The translations under genes were made by a program, and so were the position numbers. Below, one piece after another: positions 10,520-20,176 of a stretch of 64,000 nucleotides of DNA. How positions within the stretch are numbered: position 1 is the first letter of the stretch; each line of letters opens with the position of its first letter. The DNA is from an uncultured Paenibacillaceae bacterium (GTDB taxonomy: Bacteria > Bacillota > Bacilli > Paenibacillales > K13): contig CAJXLT010000017.1 in NCBI GenBank assembly GCA_913056365.1, positions 1-64,000 of the forward strand. Reading direction: 5' to 3'. The notes under the pieces are model-generated. The model saw only the letters and a list, made by a program, of their open reading frames with translations, searched no databases and was not told the origin of the DNA.

Positions 10520-12919
10520 ATGGTAACGGACCAGGATTTATTGAATTTTATGAGGGAAAAGGCGTACAAGCCGATGACATATCAAGAGCTGGAGAAGCAC
10601 TTCGGTATCGAGAATGCGGCGGACTTCAAGGAGCTCGTGAAGTTGCTTAATCGGCTGGAGGATGAGGGAGAGATTATCCGCACACGAACGGATCGCTATG
10701 GTGTGCCAGAGCGCATGAACTTGATCAAGGGACGATTGCAGGCGCATGCGAAGGGCTTCGGCTTCCTCATTCCGGAGGACCGTGAACTAGCCGATGTGTA
10801 CATTCATGCGAACGACCTGAAGGGAGCGATGAACGGCGATACGCTGCTCGTCCGCGTCACGAAGGGTGCTGACACGCAGCGCATGGAAGGGGAAGTCGTG
10901 CGCATCGTGAAGCGGGCGAACACCCAGATCGTCGGCACGTTCGAGAGCTATGAGACTTACGCCTTCGTCGTTCCAGATGACAAGCGGATTACGCGGGATA
11001 TCTTCATTCCGCAGGAAGGCTTCAACGGCGCTGTATCGGGCACGAAGGTAGTCGTAAAGCTTGTCACATATCCCGAAGGGCGCTCGGCAGCGCAAGGTGA
11101 AGTGGTGGAGATTCTCGGTCATAAGGACGATCCGGGTGTCGATATTCTCTCGATTATCCGCAAGCACCAGCTGCCGGAATCGTTCCCGGACGAGGTAATG
11201 GCCGAAGCAGAAGCGGTGCCGGACACGATCCGTGAGGAAGAGCTGGCAGGACGGCGAGATCTGCGCGGTGAGACGATCGTGACGATTGACGGCGAGGATG
11301 CGAAGGACTTGGATGATGCAGTCCATGTCGTGAAGCTGCCGAACGGCAACTACAAGCTCGGCGTGCATATTGCCGATGTCGGCTACTACGTGACCGAAGG
11401 CTCGGCACTCGATCGGGAGGCTTATGCTCGAGGCTGCAGCGTCTATCTCGTCGATCGGGTTATCCCGATGCTGCCGCACCGGCTGTCCAACGGCATCTGC
11501 AGCTTGAATCCGCAGGTGGATCGGCTGACGATGACGTGTGAGATGGAGATGGACGCTAGCGGTAAGCTTGTGGCACATGACATCTACCCGAGCGTCATAC
11601 GCACGAAGGAACGGATGACATACACGAACGTACGCAAGATTCTCGTCGATCAGGACCCGGAAGTGATGGAGCGGTATGCGGATCTGGTCGATCTGTTCCG
11701 AAACATGGAGGAATTGGCCGCCGTACTGCGTCAGAAGCGAATGAACCGCGGCGCTGTCGATTTCGACTTCCAGGAATCGAAGGTCATCGTCGACGAGAAC
11801 GGCAAGGCTGTGGACATCGTCAAGCGCGAGCGATCGGTAGCAGAACGGCTGATCGAGGAGTTCATGCTTGTGGCGAATGAGACGGTCGCCGAGCATTTTC
11901 ACTGGCTGAAGGTACCGTTCCTGTACCGGATTCACGAGGACCCGGATTCGGAGAAGCTGCAGACGTTCGTCAACTTCGTCTCCAACTTCGGCTATGCTGT
12001 GCGTGGCAAGGGCAACACCGTGCATCCGCGCGCGCTGCAGACGCTGCTAGAGGAGATCGAAGGGACGAAGGAGCAGACGGTCATTAGCACGATGATGCTG
12101 CGCTCCATGAAGCAGGCGAAGTACGATGCGGAGAGTCGAGGACATTTTGGCTTGGCAGCGGAATTTTATAGCCACTTCACCTCGCCGATCCGGCGCTATC
12201 CGGACTTGGTCATTCATCGGATTATGCGCGAAGTGATTCAAAGCAACAATACGCTGCCGGACAATCGTCACAGCTACTTAGAGGAACGAATGCCGGATAT
12301 TGCGCAGCAGTCCTCTGAGCGCGAACGCGTAGCCGTAGACGCTGAGCGTGATACCGAAGCGCTGAAGAAGGCCGAGTACATGATGGACAAAGTTGGCGAG
12401 GAATTCGAGGGCATCATAAGCAGTGTAACCAACTTCGGCATGTTCGTCGAGCTGGACAATACAGTCGAGGGCTTAATCCGGCTGAGCGATCTGACCGACG
12501 ATTACTACCACTTCCATGAGCTGCAAATGGCATTGATCGGGGAACGCACCTCGCGTGTGTTCCGCATCGGCGACGAAGTGAAGGTGCGTGTCGTCCGCGT
12601 CAGCTTGGACGACTACACAATCGACTTCGAGATGGTCGACATGAAGCCGCGCAAGGAGAAGGTCAGCCTCGTCGATGGCAAGAAGCGCCGTGGAAGCGGC
12701 GGAGAATCCGCCGTCTTCACACCCGACAAGCCGCAGGAGGGGCAGTGGTACAACCGCCCGCCTGGTGCTAATGAGAAGCGAGGCAAGAAGCGGCGTGGCG
12801 GTAAGGGCAAGTCTGCACCGCGCCGCGATAAGTCAGGACCTGGACGCGGCAAGTCCGGGAAGAAGGCGAATGGCCTAGCAGCTGTGGCGAAGAAGGCCTC
12901 CAAGCGGAAGAAGAAGTAA
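10520..12919 (+). CDS. rnr: Ribonuclease R
   Basis: RNase R is the processive 3'-5' exoribonuclease that digests structured RNA and helps tmRNA quality control. The 799-residue product has, in order, an N-terminal winged-helix region ([16 protein letters not shown]...), two cold-shock domains (about residues 70-220), the RNB catalytic domain with [16 protein letters not shown] and the Asp cluster, an S1 domain ([18 protein letters not shown]), and a very basic Lys/Arg/Gly tail of about 80 residues. The ATG follows AGAAAGAGGTGA. It is upstream of smpB and ssrA, matching its function. Confidence 0.97.
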   Translation: MVTDQDLLNFMREKAYKPMTYQELEKHFGIENAADFKELVKLLNRLEDEGEIIRTRTDRYGVPERMNLIKGRLQAHAKGFGFLIPEDRELADVYIHANDLKGAMNGDTLLVRVTKGADTQRMEGEVVRIVKRANTQIVGTFESYETYAFVVPDDKRITRDIFIPQEGFNGAVSGTKVVVKLVTYPEGRSAAQGEVVEILGHKDDPGVDILSIIRKHQLPESFPDEVMAEAEAVPDTIREEELAGRRDLRGETIVTIDGEDAKDLDDAVHVVKLPNGNYKLGVHIADVGYYVTEGSALDREAYARGCSVYLVDRVIPMLPHRLSNGICSLNPQVDRLTMTCEMEMDASGKLVAHDIYPSVIRTKERMTYTNVRKILVDQDPEVMERYADLVDLFRNMEELAAVLRQKRMNRGAVDFDFQESKVIVDENGKAVDIVKRERSVAERLIEEFMLVANETVAEHFHWLKVPFLYRIHEDPDSEKLQTFVNFVSNFGYAVRGKGNTVHPRALQTLLEEIEGTKEQTVISTMMLRSMKQAKYDAESRGHFGLAAEFYSHFTSPIRRYPDLVIHRIMREVIQSNNTLPDNRHSYLEERMPDIAQQSSERERVAVDAERDTEALKKAEYMMDKVGEEFEGIISSVTNFGMFVELDNTVEGLIRLSDLTDDYYHFHELQMALIGERTSRVFRIGDEVKVRVVRVSLDDYTIDFEMVDMKPRKEKVSLVDGKKRRGSGGESAVFTPDKPQEGQWYNRPPGANEKRGKKRRGGKGKSAPRRDKSGPGRGKSGKKANGLAAVAKKASKRKKK

Positions 12920-12961
12920 GCAGGGAGTAGGCGGCGGTGCACTAGCGTGGCTTGCTCCTCC

Positions 12962-13020
12962 ATCCACTTGCTCCAGAGGACTGCGGATAGCGGCAGGAGG
13001 GGCAAGTGGATTTATTTTTA
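12962..13020 (+). terminator. Terminator-like hairpin after rnr
   Basis: ATCCACTTGCTCC pairs with GGGGCAAGTGGAT and is followed by TTATTTTT. The loop is about 24 bases with its own small stem. Confidence 0.75.
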
Positions 13021-13184
13021 AGAGGTGCGGTCGGTATCTTGATTTTGACTAGGGGGCTTTGTTAGAATGGATATCTAGCTTGCAATCTTCGCATCTTGTG
13101 ACTTGTGCCTCCTGTCGTCAACAACAGCGGCACGGAGGAAGTACAGCGCAAGCGCGTACGTGTGAAGGATAGGGGGAATGCGGA

Positions 13185-13661
13185 ATGGCGAAGAAGAAAG
13201 CGGACAACGTACTGGCACAGAATCGGAAGGCGTCCCATGATTACTTCATCGAGGAGACGTACGAAGCCGGGCTTGTGCTGACCGGTACCGAGATCAAGTC
13301 GCTGCGCAATGGGCGCGCCAACTTGACCGACAGCTTCGCGACCATCCGCAACGGAGAGGCGTTCGTGCACAATCTGCACATTAGCCCGTTCGAGCAAGGC
13401 AATATCCACAATCCCGATCCGACCCGAGCCCGTAAGCTGCTGCTGCACAAGAAGGAGATCGCTAAGCTCATCGGCTCCTCGAAGCAGGAGGGCTACACGC
13501 TCGTGCCGCTCAAGATCTACTTGAAGAACGGCTTCGCCAAGCTGTTGATCGGTCTCGGCAAGGGTAAGAGACAGTTCGACAAGCGCGAGACAGCTGCCAA
13601 GCGGGATGCTCAGCGCGATATCCAGCGCGCACTGCGTGAGAAGCAGAAGGTCGCGCGGTAA
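13185..13661 (+). CDS. smpB: SsrA-binding protein SmpB
   Basis: SmpB binds the tRNA-like domain of tmRNA and brings it to stalled ribosomes. The 158-residue product has the OB-fold core with [29 protein letters not shown], the conserved [14 protein letters not shown] segment, and a basic C-terminal tail ([17 protein letters not shown]...) that mimics mRNA in the decoding channel. The start has AGGGGGAA upstream. It directly precedes ssrA. Confidence 0.97.
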   Translation: MAKKKADNVLAQNRKASHDYFIEETYEAGLVLTGTEIKSLRNGRANLTDSFATIRNGEAFVHNLHISPFEQGNIHNPDPTRARKLLLHKKEIAKLIGSSKQEGYTLVPLKIYLKNGFAKLLIGLGKGKRQFDKRETAAKRDAQRDIQRALREKQKVAR

Positions 13662-13760
13662 GCTTCGCCGACAACAAGGCAGTTGCGCTGCAACGACCGG
13701 AAGCAGAGGCAGCCGCCGCCAGTCCTTCCATGAACCTTCCCTGTGCAGGAAGAGGGACTG

Positions 13761-13769
13761 TGTTATAAT
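13761..13769 (+). promoter_or_regulatory. ssrA promoter, extended -10
   Basis: TGTTATAAT is a perfect extended -10 (TGnTATAAT). No good -35 is seen at the expected distance. Transcription would start about 70 bases before the mature tmRNA end. Confidence 0.6.
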
Positions 13770-13845
13770 ATGATTGTAAGCCAGTGAAGCGCGGATGTAT
13801 CCAGCGCGCAGCTGTTAGCTGGAACAGCGTAAACTTTCATACCTC

Positions 13846-14206
13846 GGGGGCGTTCTTGGATTCGACGGGGGTAGGTTGCGCATGAGTAGCGGGTAGTGGG
13901 GTCGTCCACTATACAACGCAAAGCCAATAATAACTGGCAAACAACAAACTAACTACGCTTTCGCAGCTTAATAACCTGTGAGCGTGCTCTACCACTCCAT
14001 CGCCCATGTGGCGTGACTAGGGCTCAACTTTAGTGGGATACGCCGCTGGGTCTCCGTCTGGGGTCCACGGAAGAAGACAATCAGACTAGTCTAAGCTGTG
14101 GTGGGTGACCTGGCAGCGGCTTAGGCGAAACATTCACAGGTTACTACACCCGTAGAAGCTGATGTGGCGATATCTTCGGACAGGGGTTCGACTCCCCTCG
14201 CCTCCA
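13846..14206 (+). ncRNA. ssrA: Transfer-messenger RNA (tmRNA)
   Basis: tmRNA rescues stalled ribosomes and adds a degradation tag. The 5' GGGGGCG pairs with the 3' CGCCTCC to form the acceptor stem, and the T arm CAGGGGTTCGACTCCCCT is intact. The tag frame runs 13936-13971 and reads GKQQTNYAFAA then TAA, the usual Bacillota form ending in small hydrophobic residues followed by Ala-Ala. The 3' CCA is not encoded (ATACA follows). Parts of this gene are repeated at 17043, 17905 and 29523, showing that its 3' half is an integration target. Confidence 0.97.
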
Positions 14207-14210
14207 TACA

Positions 14211-14245
14211 TAGCAAAAGGCACCCGCGAGGGTGTCTTTTGCTAT
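14211..14245 (+). terminator. Rho-independent terminator after ssrA
   Basis: TAGCAAAAGGCACCC pairs with GGGTGTCTTTTGCTA around GCGA. Confidence 0.85.
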
Positions 14246-14370
14246 CTACAGGAGTCCGAAGTGGGGAGGAGAACCCGAAGGGTCGGCCGCACGAACCGGA
14301 GTGAAGCGGAGATAGGCTATATGACAATGTGATATACTAAGCTTGACAAAGTAAGCTGGAGGTGTTCAAG

Positions 14371-14529
14371 ATGCGGTGGAATGAAGTTCAGGAGCGTTTT
14401 CCCAACGAATGGGTTGTTCTGGAGGCGACAAAGGCCTTTTCAAAGGAAGGTCAACGTTATATTGAGGAAATGACGGTGATCGAAGTGGTCGCGAGAGAAC
14501 GTTATGTAGGCATAAGAGGAACTAGATGA
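14371..14529 (+). pseudogene. Shortened partner gene of the retropepsin pair
   Basis: A 52-codon frame with AGCTGGAGGTG upstream starts MRWNEVQERFPNEWVVLEA. It resembles the 80-residue product at 57046-57288 (MQWQEVRTIYPDQYVLLEI) in its first half and ends with RERYVGIRGTR, but about 28 residues of the middle are missing, so it is probably an internally deleted copy. Its TGA overlaps the ATG of the following broken retropepsin frame, keeping the two-gene layout of the intact locus. Function unknown. Confidence 0.6.
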
Positions 14530-14839
14530 GAATAAAGAACGGTACGGTCTTTCGTTTGTTGCTATAATCATTGAGTTTCAAGGAAAAAGATTGCGTTTGG
14601 ACAACGTACTTATTGACACGGGATCAGCTAGTACTCTATTAAATGCAGACATTGTTAGAGATATAGGCATAATTCCTGAAAAGGATGATACAGTTGATAC
14701 TATCAGAGGTGTAGAATACGTTAATACCAAAATTGTCGATTCAATTGCTATTGGAGGAACTATTGCGCAGGACTTTCAAGTTGAAATTGGAAGCATGGAT
14801 TATGGGCATGTATTTTGTGATACCATGTCGAAACGATAG
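14526..14839 (+). pseudogene. Broken retropepsin-like aspartyl protease (N-terminal part)
   Basis: From the ATG at 14526 the frame stops after 13 codons, but one base later the frame reads through a family-like sequence with VLIDTGSASTLL, the Asp-Thr-Gly motif of retropepsin-type proteases, and continues to a conserved MDYG before diverging and stopping at 14839. The C-terminal ILGFDFI part present in the copies at 17190 and 57290 is missing. This suggests one frameshift near 14533 and loss of the C terminus. Confidence 0.7.
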
Positions 14840-15385
14840 GACTATTTGATCATATCTGTACATTATCTTTTTTTTTATGCTATAATAAAGAAAATTATTT
14901 ATATTTTCAGATTATTTTCAGTAGCGTTGCAGTAAACTTTACATGAAATCCGGTCGCCAAGAGTGGAGTTAAATCTTGCTTGAAATGTCAAATAACAATA
15001 ATAGTGAGTATTCCTTTGTGTAGTGCCGCGATTAAAATCGACATTAATGAAAGCGCTCTAGTAAGAGAAGAATTGGATTAAGCAGTTTCAGAAGAAAGGA
15101 GGATTATTATAGGTCTTTTGCTGCCGAATTATTGGTTCGTGTGGTCATGTCTAAAGAAATTCCGCTTCGAAACCAAGATATTCGAATAGACAGCAATGAA
15201 TACGGTATTTCGTTGACGAGAATTATAGACTGACTTTCTGCATGTGCTTGTTCGAATGAATATCCGCGAAGATGTTACCGTCTTGAGCTCACACAATTAG
15301 CGGAAGACTGCTTACAGTGAATCGCAAAGTAAAAAATTCGAGTGGTGCATGGACAAATATCAACGTGGAAAGAGGTAAAGAATGT
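14840..15385. other. AT-rich stretch with only gene debris
   Basis: No intact gene is visible. A short frame at 15147-15233 (MSKEIPLRNQDIRID...) is open upstream into AELLVRVV and may be the tail of a lost gene; a GGAGG at about 15099 could have belonged to it. The rest is AT-rich with several stops in all frames. Confidence 0.4.
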
Positions 15386-16843
15386 ATGTCAAAAAATCCG
15401 GTATATGATGTTGTTGTTGTGGGAAATGGTATTTTAGGACTATCACTGGCACTTACGCTGGTTCGAAGGAAATTACGTGTAGCATTAGTTGGCGAATCCC
15501 ATCGGCCATGGGCAGCATCGACGGCTGCAGGCGCAATGCTAGGGAGCTTCGGTGAAGTAACGAGTACTCTTCTAAAGAGTAAATACGGACGTTTGAAACA
15601 CGATCTTGCGGTACGTGCTACCGGATTATGGAACGATTGGCTAAACGAATTGGAAGATAATTTTAGTGTTTCTGACATTCGTGCAGCCGATGGAACATTC
15701 GTTATCCATAATACCGTTGGTTACTCGAAAATCGATGATGACAACTTCGAGGCCATTCGTGAGTCGCTGAAGGAGTATGGTGAGCCATTTGAGGATATTA
15801 ATCCAACCGAAATTCATTGGCTTGACCCGGAATCTGGTTCACGTCCCACTAAAGCCGTATATATACCGAATGAACATGCAGTAAACACCACCAAACTTTT
15901 TCGAAAATTGGAAGAATCATTTATTTCTCTTGGTGGAACTTTGATTTCTGAAGAAGGCGTCCTGATCGAAAGGAATTATGACCGTGTTGAAGCCTTAGTT
16001 CTCAATTCTGGAGAACGTCTGATTAGTGATAAAATCGTAATAGCGGCGGGTGTCAAGTCCCAAACCTTGTTGGATACTGTCCCGGATGTTGCCGCACGTA
16101 TCCCTGGACTGGTCAGCGGGTACGGTGTTTCAGCATTAGTAAGTACAATGGATGGAACTACGCCAAACTCTGTAATTAGGACGCCTAACCGAGCTTTTTC
16201 GTGCGGATTGCATATCCTTCCACGCAGCAGGGGAGAAGTATATGTCGGAGCTACAAACATTATTTCTCCGAGAGTTGTAGACTCGCCTATTTTAGAAGAT
16301 GTCGCATTTCTTCTTGAATGCGCATACCGCCAAGTTCGGTGGGATTTGTCGAAAGGACGGTTGAGTCGTCTGCAAGTTGGGAATCGCCCTGTGTCCCTCG
16401 ATGGATTTCCTCTTATTGGTGAAACGGATCTTAATGGTCTCTGGATGATGACGGGGACATTTCGTGATGGGTTAACGCTCTCGCCTTATTTGTCTCGAGA
16501 GATGGCCAAACTTATATGTGGCGAGCCAGCTGATGTCGATTTAGAGCTATTTAAGCCAGTACGTAAACCTATTCAACCTTTTTCCCGTGAAGAGATTATT
16601 TCGGAAGCAGTAGAGAATACGCTTGCTACCGGATATGAAAGCGATTGGCGAATTCCAGTCGGGTGGCATACTCAGATCGAGTATAATTTGCGAACCCAAT
16701 ATGAAAAATTTGCTAATGATCTAGATCCTGTGTACACACCGCCTGTGGGATTGCTTGATGCTTCTAGTAAAGACCTGGTCATTTTGAAGATGCTTTGTAA
16801 ATACTATATGCAGCATAACAAAACTACAAGCACGAGCTTCTAA
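15386..16843 (+). CDS. FAD-dependent oxidoreductase, DAO family
   Basis: The 485-residue product begins with a dinucleotide-binding motif (VVVVGNGILGLSLAL, near residues 8-22). The overall shape is that of D-amino acid oxidase/glycine oxidase-type flavoenzymes, which oxidise amines. Family-like blocks include AASTAAGAMLGSFGE after the first helix, IVIAAGVKSQTLL, and a C-terminal GLWMMTGTFRDGLTLSPYLSREMA that should bind FAD. I chose the ATG at 15386, which follows GAAAGAGGTAAAG; the frame is open from 15317. About 80 extra residues follow the usual end of the domain. It is AT-rich compared with the glycolytic genes and stands alone in the ssrA-linked region. The substrate is unknown. Confidence 0.8.
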   Translation: MSKNPVYDVVVVGNGILGLSLALTLVRRKLRVALVGESHRPWAASTAAGAMLGSFGEVTSTLLKSKYGRLKHDLAVRATGLWNDWLNELEDNFSVSDIRAADGTFVIHNTVGYSKIDDDNFEAIRESLKEYGEPFEDINPTEIHWLDPESGSRPTKAVYIPNEHAVNTTKLFRKLEESFISLGGTLISEEGVLIERNYDRVEALVLNSGERLISDKIVIAAGVKSQTLLDTVPDVAARIPGLVSGYGVSALVSTMDGTTPNSVIRTPNRAFSCGLHILPRSRGEVYVGATNIISPRVVDSPILEDVAFLLECAYRQVRWDLSKGRLSRLQVGNRPVSLDGFPLIGETDLNGLWMMTGTFRDGLTLSPYLSREMAKLICGEPADVDLELFKPVRKPIQPFSREEIISEAVENTLATGYESDWRIPVGWHTQIEYNLRTQYEKFANDLDPVYTPPVGLLDASSKDLVILKMLCKYYMQHNKTTSTSF

Positions 16844-17189
16844 AACCACGTACTAAATATGCATTATCTTTATCGAACAAGCATGTATCCACGATAACAG
16901 CAAAAGTTTAAATGACTCATCAGCCCGACCATACCCATCTCGCCAACTGCAATGTCGAAGTGGATGCATTACGGATCATCCACATAATCGAAATGAGAAA
17001 AGTGCTGATGCCAATAGAAGTTAAGTTTCAGTGCTTTTTCGCGTGGCGATATCTTCGGACAGGGGTTCGGTCGCACGGACCGGAGCGAAGCGGAGGGAGT
17101 ACGATATGGACATGTACCGCTAAGGTTGTCATCGGAGAATATGCTTCGGCAATAAGTTTAATCCTCATGTCCATTCCCCCGGAGCCTCC
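16844..17189. other. Intergenic stretch leading to an ssrA fragment
   Basis: No gene is visible in 16844-17042. From 17043 the sequence is a rearranged piece of the ssrA 3' flank (separate entry). A 9-base inverted repeat (ATGGACATG at 17105, CATGTCCAT at 17167) lies before the CCTCCATA at 17185. Confidence 0.5.
17043..17069 (+). repeat. Exact 27-base copy of the ssrA 3' region (attachment-site scar)
   Basis: GTGGCGATATCTTCGGACAG and the next seven bases are identical to 14164-14190 inside ssrA. Just after it, 17070-17095 resembles the ssrA downstream flank at about 14283-14312 (cgcac-gaccggagcgaagcgga), and a CCTCCATA like the ssrA 3' end occurs at 17185. The tRNA-like 3' part of ssrA is a common site for integrases. 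Confidence 0.8.
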
Positions 17190-17429
17190 ATAAGGCCGGA
17201 AGGTACGGATCGCACGGCAATTATTCATGGTGTTGGTGGAACGGAAATTGTTTTTACAAAGTGGTTTGATGCTGTGGTTTTAGGCGATTGGGCAGTGAAT
17301 GAGTGTAAAGTGGAAATTGGCGCTATGGATTATGGTATAGAAATTGACGGTATACTAGGATTCGATTTCATTCGTACAGCAGGGCTCATAATTGATACTA
17401 ATAAGATGCGAGTGTATGCTTCTCATTAA
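17190..17429 (+). pseudogene. C-terminal fragment of a retropepsin-like protease
   Basis: An open frame without a start reads IRPEGTDRTAIIHGVGGTE and later ILGFDFIRTAGLIID before TAA. It matches the C-terminal half of the intact protein at 57290 (GLIGLDILKQGNMIID) and overlaps in homology with the broken copy at 14526. The fragment begins directly at the CCTCCATA that resembles the ssrA 3' end, so an integration or deletion probably cut the gene there. Confidence 0.75.
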
Positions 17430-17508
17430 GCCATCTCCCCAAACATCCGAATCATCACACTCCGGCCAATTGTGGCTTTGCATAGCCACGGTTCGTCCCC
17501 ACCATGTT

Positions 17509-17536
17509 ACACAACCGCATGAGGTTGTGTATTTTT
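17509..17536 (+). terminator. Rho-independent terminator
   Basis: TACACAACC pairs with GGTTGTGTA around GCATGA and is followed by TTTTT. It lies after the protease fragment. Confidence 0.85.
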
Positions 17537-17606
17537 GCTTTATATCTGCAGGGAGATTTGATAAATGTATACACGTTATAAATGTTATAACTGTTATAAG
17601 GTATAA

Positions 17607-17864
17607 CTAATTGGAGAAGATGCTTATTCAACCTTATTTGACAAGGCTGCAGCATTGTTAGAGTCCCTAGTCAAAAATCATTGTTTTCATAATGAGAATA
17701 AGCGGACAGCGTATCTTGTTACAAAGTCATTCTTGCTACTGAATGGATACCATCTGCGAATGGAACGTAAATATGCAGTCGAGTTTATAGTCGATATTGC
17801 CAAAGAACTACCAAAATTGGAGACTATCGTTCATATTCTAGAAGAATATTCTGATGAGAGATGA
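17607..17864 (+). pseudogene. Remnant of a Doc/Fic-type toxin gene
   Basis: The frame lacks a proper start and reads LIGEDAYSTLFDKAAALLESLVKN followed by HCFHNENKRTA, the Fic-fold motif of Doc toxins (HxFxNxNKRT). The N-terminal third is absent, and no antitoxin gene remains. The sequence just upstream (about 17570-17606) has several GTTATAA palindromes like those in front of the intact AbrB-Doc pair at 28851-29444, so the control region survived. Probably dead. Confidence 0.75.
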
Positions 17865-17904
17865 TTTACAAGGCGAGCGCGTAGGTGACATTAAATCCGT
17901 GGCC

Positions 17905-17934
17905 ACACCCGTAGAAGCTGATGTGACGATATCT
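17905..17934 (+). repeat. 30-base copy of ssrA sequence (second scar)
   Basis: ACACCCGTAGAAGCTGATGT and the following ten bases match 14146-14175 of ssrA with one mismatch. It lies directly at the 3' end of the WYL gene, so the WYL/slipin block begins at an ssrA scar. Confidence 0.8.
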
Positions 17935-17944
17935 ATACTGCAAA

Positions 17945-18754
17945 TTAACGTCCCGTATCAACCCCATAACGTTCCAAGGCCTTCGTCGATGCTTCGAGCA
18001 TTCTCCTCTTCAGATAATCTCCCTCGATGACCCGAACCCGCTTCCCGAGAAATCGAATCTTCGAAAGTAAATACTCCCTATCATTCCCAAGCAGGGAAAC
18101 GCTAACATGATAGGTGTCTCTGCTCGTATCGTACGCTACATTTTTTTCGAAGCTGGAGAAGGCATACAAGATCCGGGACAGCTCTGCGTTATACTCACGG
18201 ACAATTTCAATGACGATTTCAGTTTTGCGCTTATCGAGTATGTCTTCGATTGTCTTCAGAATGGTTTCCACTGCCGCCAGTTCAATAGGCTCAATCTCGA
18301 CAGATCGGATCTTCTTCAATCGGGTGCTCATAAAGCTATGATGACGGGTGTGATACCAGAGCAAATACCATTCCCGCTTAACCATAGAATATTCCAGCTT
18401 GTAAGGAAACCCTGACTGGTCAGAGAGCACACGTCCCCCTTTAACCTCGCAAGTTAGTCGAACACCGGATTTATGCATGATGTGCCTGCGCAACGGCCTA
18501 AGCAATGGGTGGTAGACTTGTTTTTCCGTTGCGCGAGCTTTTTCTATCAAATGAACGGAGGTATCCATAACTGAGTCCGGTCCGAGGGCTGACCGCAGCT
18601 TGTCTAACGTATCTGCTGTGAAAGCATCAGCCGCCACGGGGTGCTGCAGCATAGTCTTCAGCCATGCCCGTTCGAGTGAGGTGACCATGAACGTACCGGA
18701 GTCCTCCAGCCGGGAGATGATCTGGTGATTGAATATTTTTTCAAACAGATTCAT
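17945..18754 (-). CDS. WYL domain transcriptional regulator
   Basis: The product of about 269 residues lacks an obvious N-terminal helix-turn-helix. Its middle carries a WYL-type segment (LEYSMVKREWYLLWYHTRHH, with the following FMSTRLKKIRSVEI) typical of ligand- or nucleotide-sensing WYL regulators. I chose ATG 18754; a TTG at 18782-18784 with AGGAG four bases upstream is an alternative. Either start overlaps the end of the upstream WYL gene, so the two are coupled and may act as a heterodimer. It faces away from the slipin-RlaP pair. Confidence 0.75.
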   Translation of the reverse strand: MNLFEKIFNHQIISRLEDSGTFMVTSLERAWLKTMLQHPVAADAFTADTLDKLRSALGPDSVMDTSVHLIEKARATEKQVYHPLLRPLRRHIMHKSGVRLTCEVKGGRVLSDQSGFPYKLEYSMVKREWYLLWYHTRHHSFMSTRLKKIRSVEIEPIELAAVETILKTIEDILDKRKTEIVIEIVREYNAELSRILYAFSSFEKNVAYDTSRDTYHVSVSLLGNDREYLLSKIRFLGKRVRVIEGDYLKRRMLEASTKALERYGVDTGR

Positions 18755-20054
18755 AGTAGGACTGCAGCTCCTTCCATTCAGCAATCATCTCCTGACGAAG
18801 CTGGACAGGCTCAAGCACCTCACAGCTGGAACCGAAGCTCCGCAGCCACGGCTTGATTTCGGTCGTGCCGTTCACTGTAATCTCGTATAGAAAGGAATGA
18901 ACGTCTTCTTGCACAATGTGTCCCCATTGACCTTGGAGTATAACTCGCTCTTTCACGAAATTCGATTCAGAACCTTCAGGATTATAAAATCGTGCGCGCA
19001 CCGTAACAGGTTTGCCAGTATCGATGAGCCAGCTGTGCCTGATATGTGCTGTAAGCGCGGTTGCCATTGCCTCATACGTTGCCTCGTCAACAGACTTGTC
19101 TTCCTCTACCATCTGCGTAATTCCCTCCATGCGATATTTCCGGATTCCTTCCCGTCCATGGGACAGCAGATACCATCTTCCATATTGATGATCGTATACA
19201 ATCTTGAGCGGAAGCGTCTTGTGGACTTTGCCCGCCGGGTCCCGTTCGAATAAGGGATTGGTGTTCTGGGAGGAGTAGCTCTTCTCAGACTTAGGCGAGA
19301 AGTATAGAAACCGAACGCTGCGGCGATTGCGAATGGCATGAAGCAGCTTGAACAGATGAGCTTCGTCCAAGATCCGAGAATAATAGTGATATTTATATAG
19401 AAAGGGCTCTACAGCTTGCTGATCTAATTGATTGCGCAGCAGTTGCTTCTTGATTCCATCACGCAGCAGATAGCCTTGAACAGAAGGGATCTGCGTGTTG
19501 GCCATCACATCTACGAAGTCATACAAGTCTAGGCGTTCATCATCTGATAGGCATCGAATCAAGTCGTCTTGGATGCGATACCGATAAGGACGAGGTCCCG
19601 GCTCCTTCTTGATAACACCAGTCTCCTCTAAGTACTTGAGATCGGATCGAATGGTCTTCTCGTCAGGTATAGGCAGCTCAGAGGATAGCTTGCCGCAGCA
19701 CATATCCATCAGCTCTGTCACAGTCAGGGCTTGGCTGTTCATGGCAGCTATCAGAAGTGAGATTCGTTGCCCTTCGGATTCCTTGACGGATTTGGCGCGA
19801 TACAGAAATAAGAGAAGAGGATCGTTGGATTCATAGTACCTGTAATGTAGCGTTTCTGACAATTCCCTGCTTTGTTCCTTCAGCAGTTGCTGGTGCAACG
19901 AGCTTACGACTTCTTTGAGCCTGCGGATCGTCTTATCGAACGTGTGAACGGAAATACCGAGCCGTTCCGCGAATTGCTGTCTGCTGAAAGCGCCGCTAGT
20001 CAATACTAGCATGCGCAGGAATTGAATTTCTTTGTCGAAGCTTTCTTTAGCCAA
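18741..20054 (-). CDS. HTH and WYL domain transcriptional regulator
   Basis: The 437-residue product has an N-terminal winged-helix region (FSRQQFAERLGISVHTFDKTIRRLKEV, about residues 18-45) and a second predicted helical DNA-binding segment. A WYL domain follows around residues 240-320 (RSVRFLYFSPKSEKS ... YDHQYGRWYLLSHGREGIRKYRMEGI). The start is TTG at 20054 with GGGGGATCC upstream. WYL proteins commonly regulate phage-defence and nucleic-acid damage loci. It is divergent from the slipin-RlaP pair, with 122 bases between, so it is the likely regulator of that pair. Confidence 0.85.
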   Translation of the reverse strand: MAKESFDKEIQFLRMLVLTSGAFSRQQFAERLGISVHTFDKTIRRLKEVVSSLHQQLLKEQSRELSETLHYRYYESNDPLLLFLYRAKSVKESEGQRISLLIAAMNSQALTVTELMDMCCGKLSSELPIPDEKTIRSDLKYLEETGVIKKEPGPRPYRYRIQDDLIRCLSDDERLDLYDFVDVMANTQIPSVQGYLLRDGIKKQLLRNQLDQQAVEPFLYKYHYYSRILDEAHLFKLLHAIRNRRSVRFLYFSPKSEKSYSSQNTNPLFERDPAGKVHKTLPLKIVYDHQYGRWYLLSHGREGIRKYRMEGITQMVEEDKSVDEATYEAMATALTAHIRHSWLIDTGKPVTVRARFYNPEGSESNFVKERVILQGQWGHIVQEDVHSFLYEITVNGTTEIKPWLRSFGSSCEVLEPVQLRQEMIAEWKELQSYYESV

Positions 20055-20176
20055 TGGGATCCCCCGTTCTATGCATCATCTTCTTCCATTGTAGCAGGGG
20101 AGAGAGTTGGGGGATATGGAAAACTTTATGACAGGTCGTAATACTTTCGCCATGTTCGTACCGGTAGGAAGATGCG

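Noticed and set aside
14250-14340. Direct overlap of ssrA 3' flank sequences as a CRISPR-like repeat
   Set aside because: Only two uneven copies exist and no spacers of constant length are present; it is part of the integration scar.
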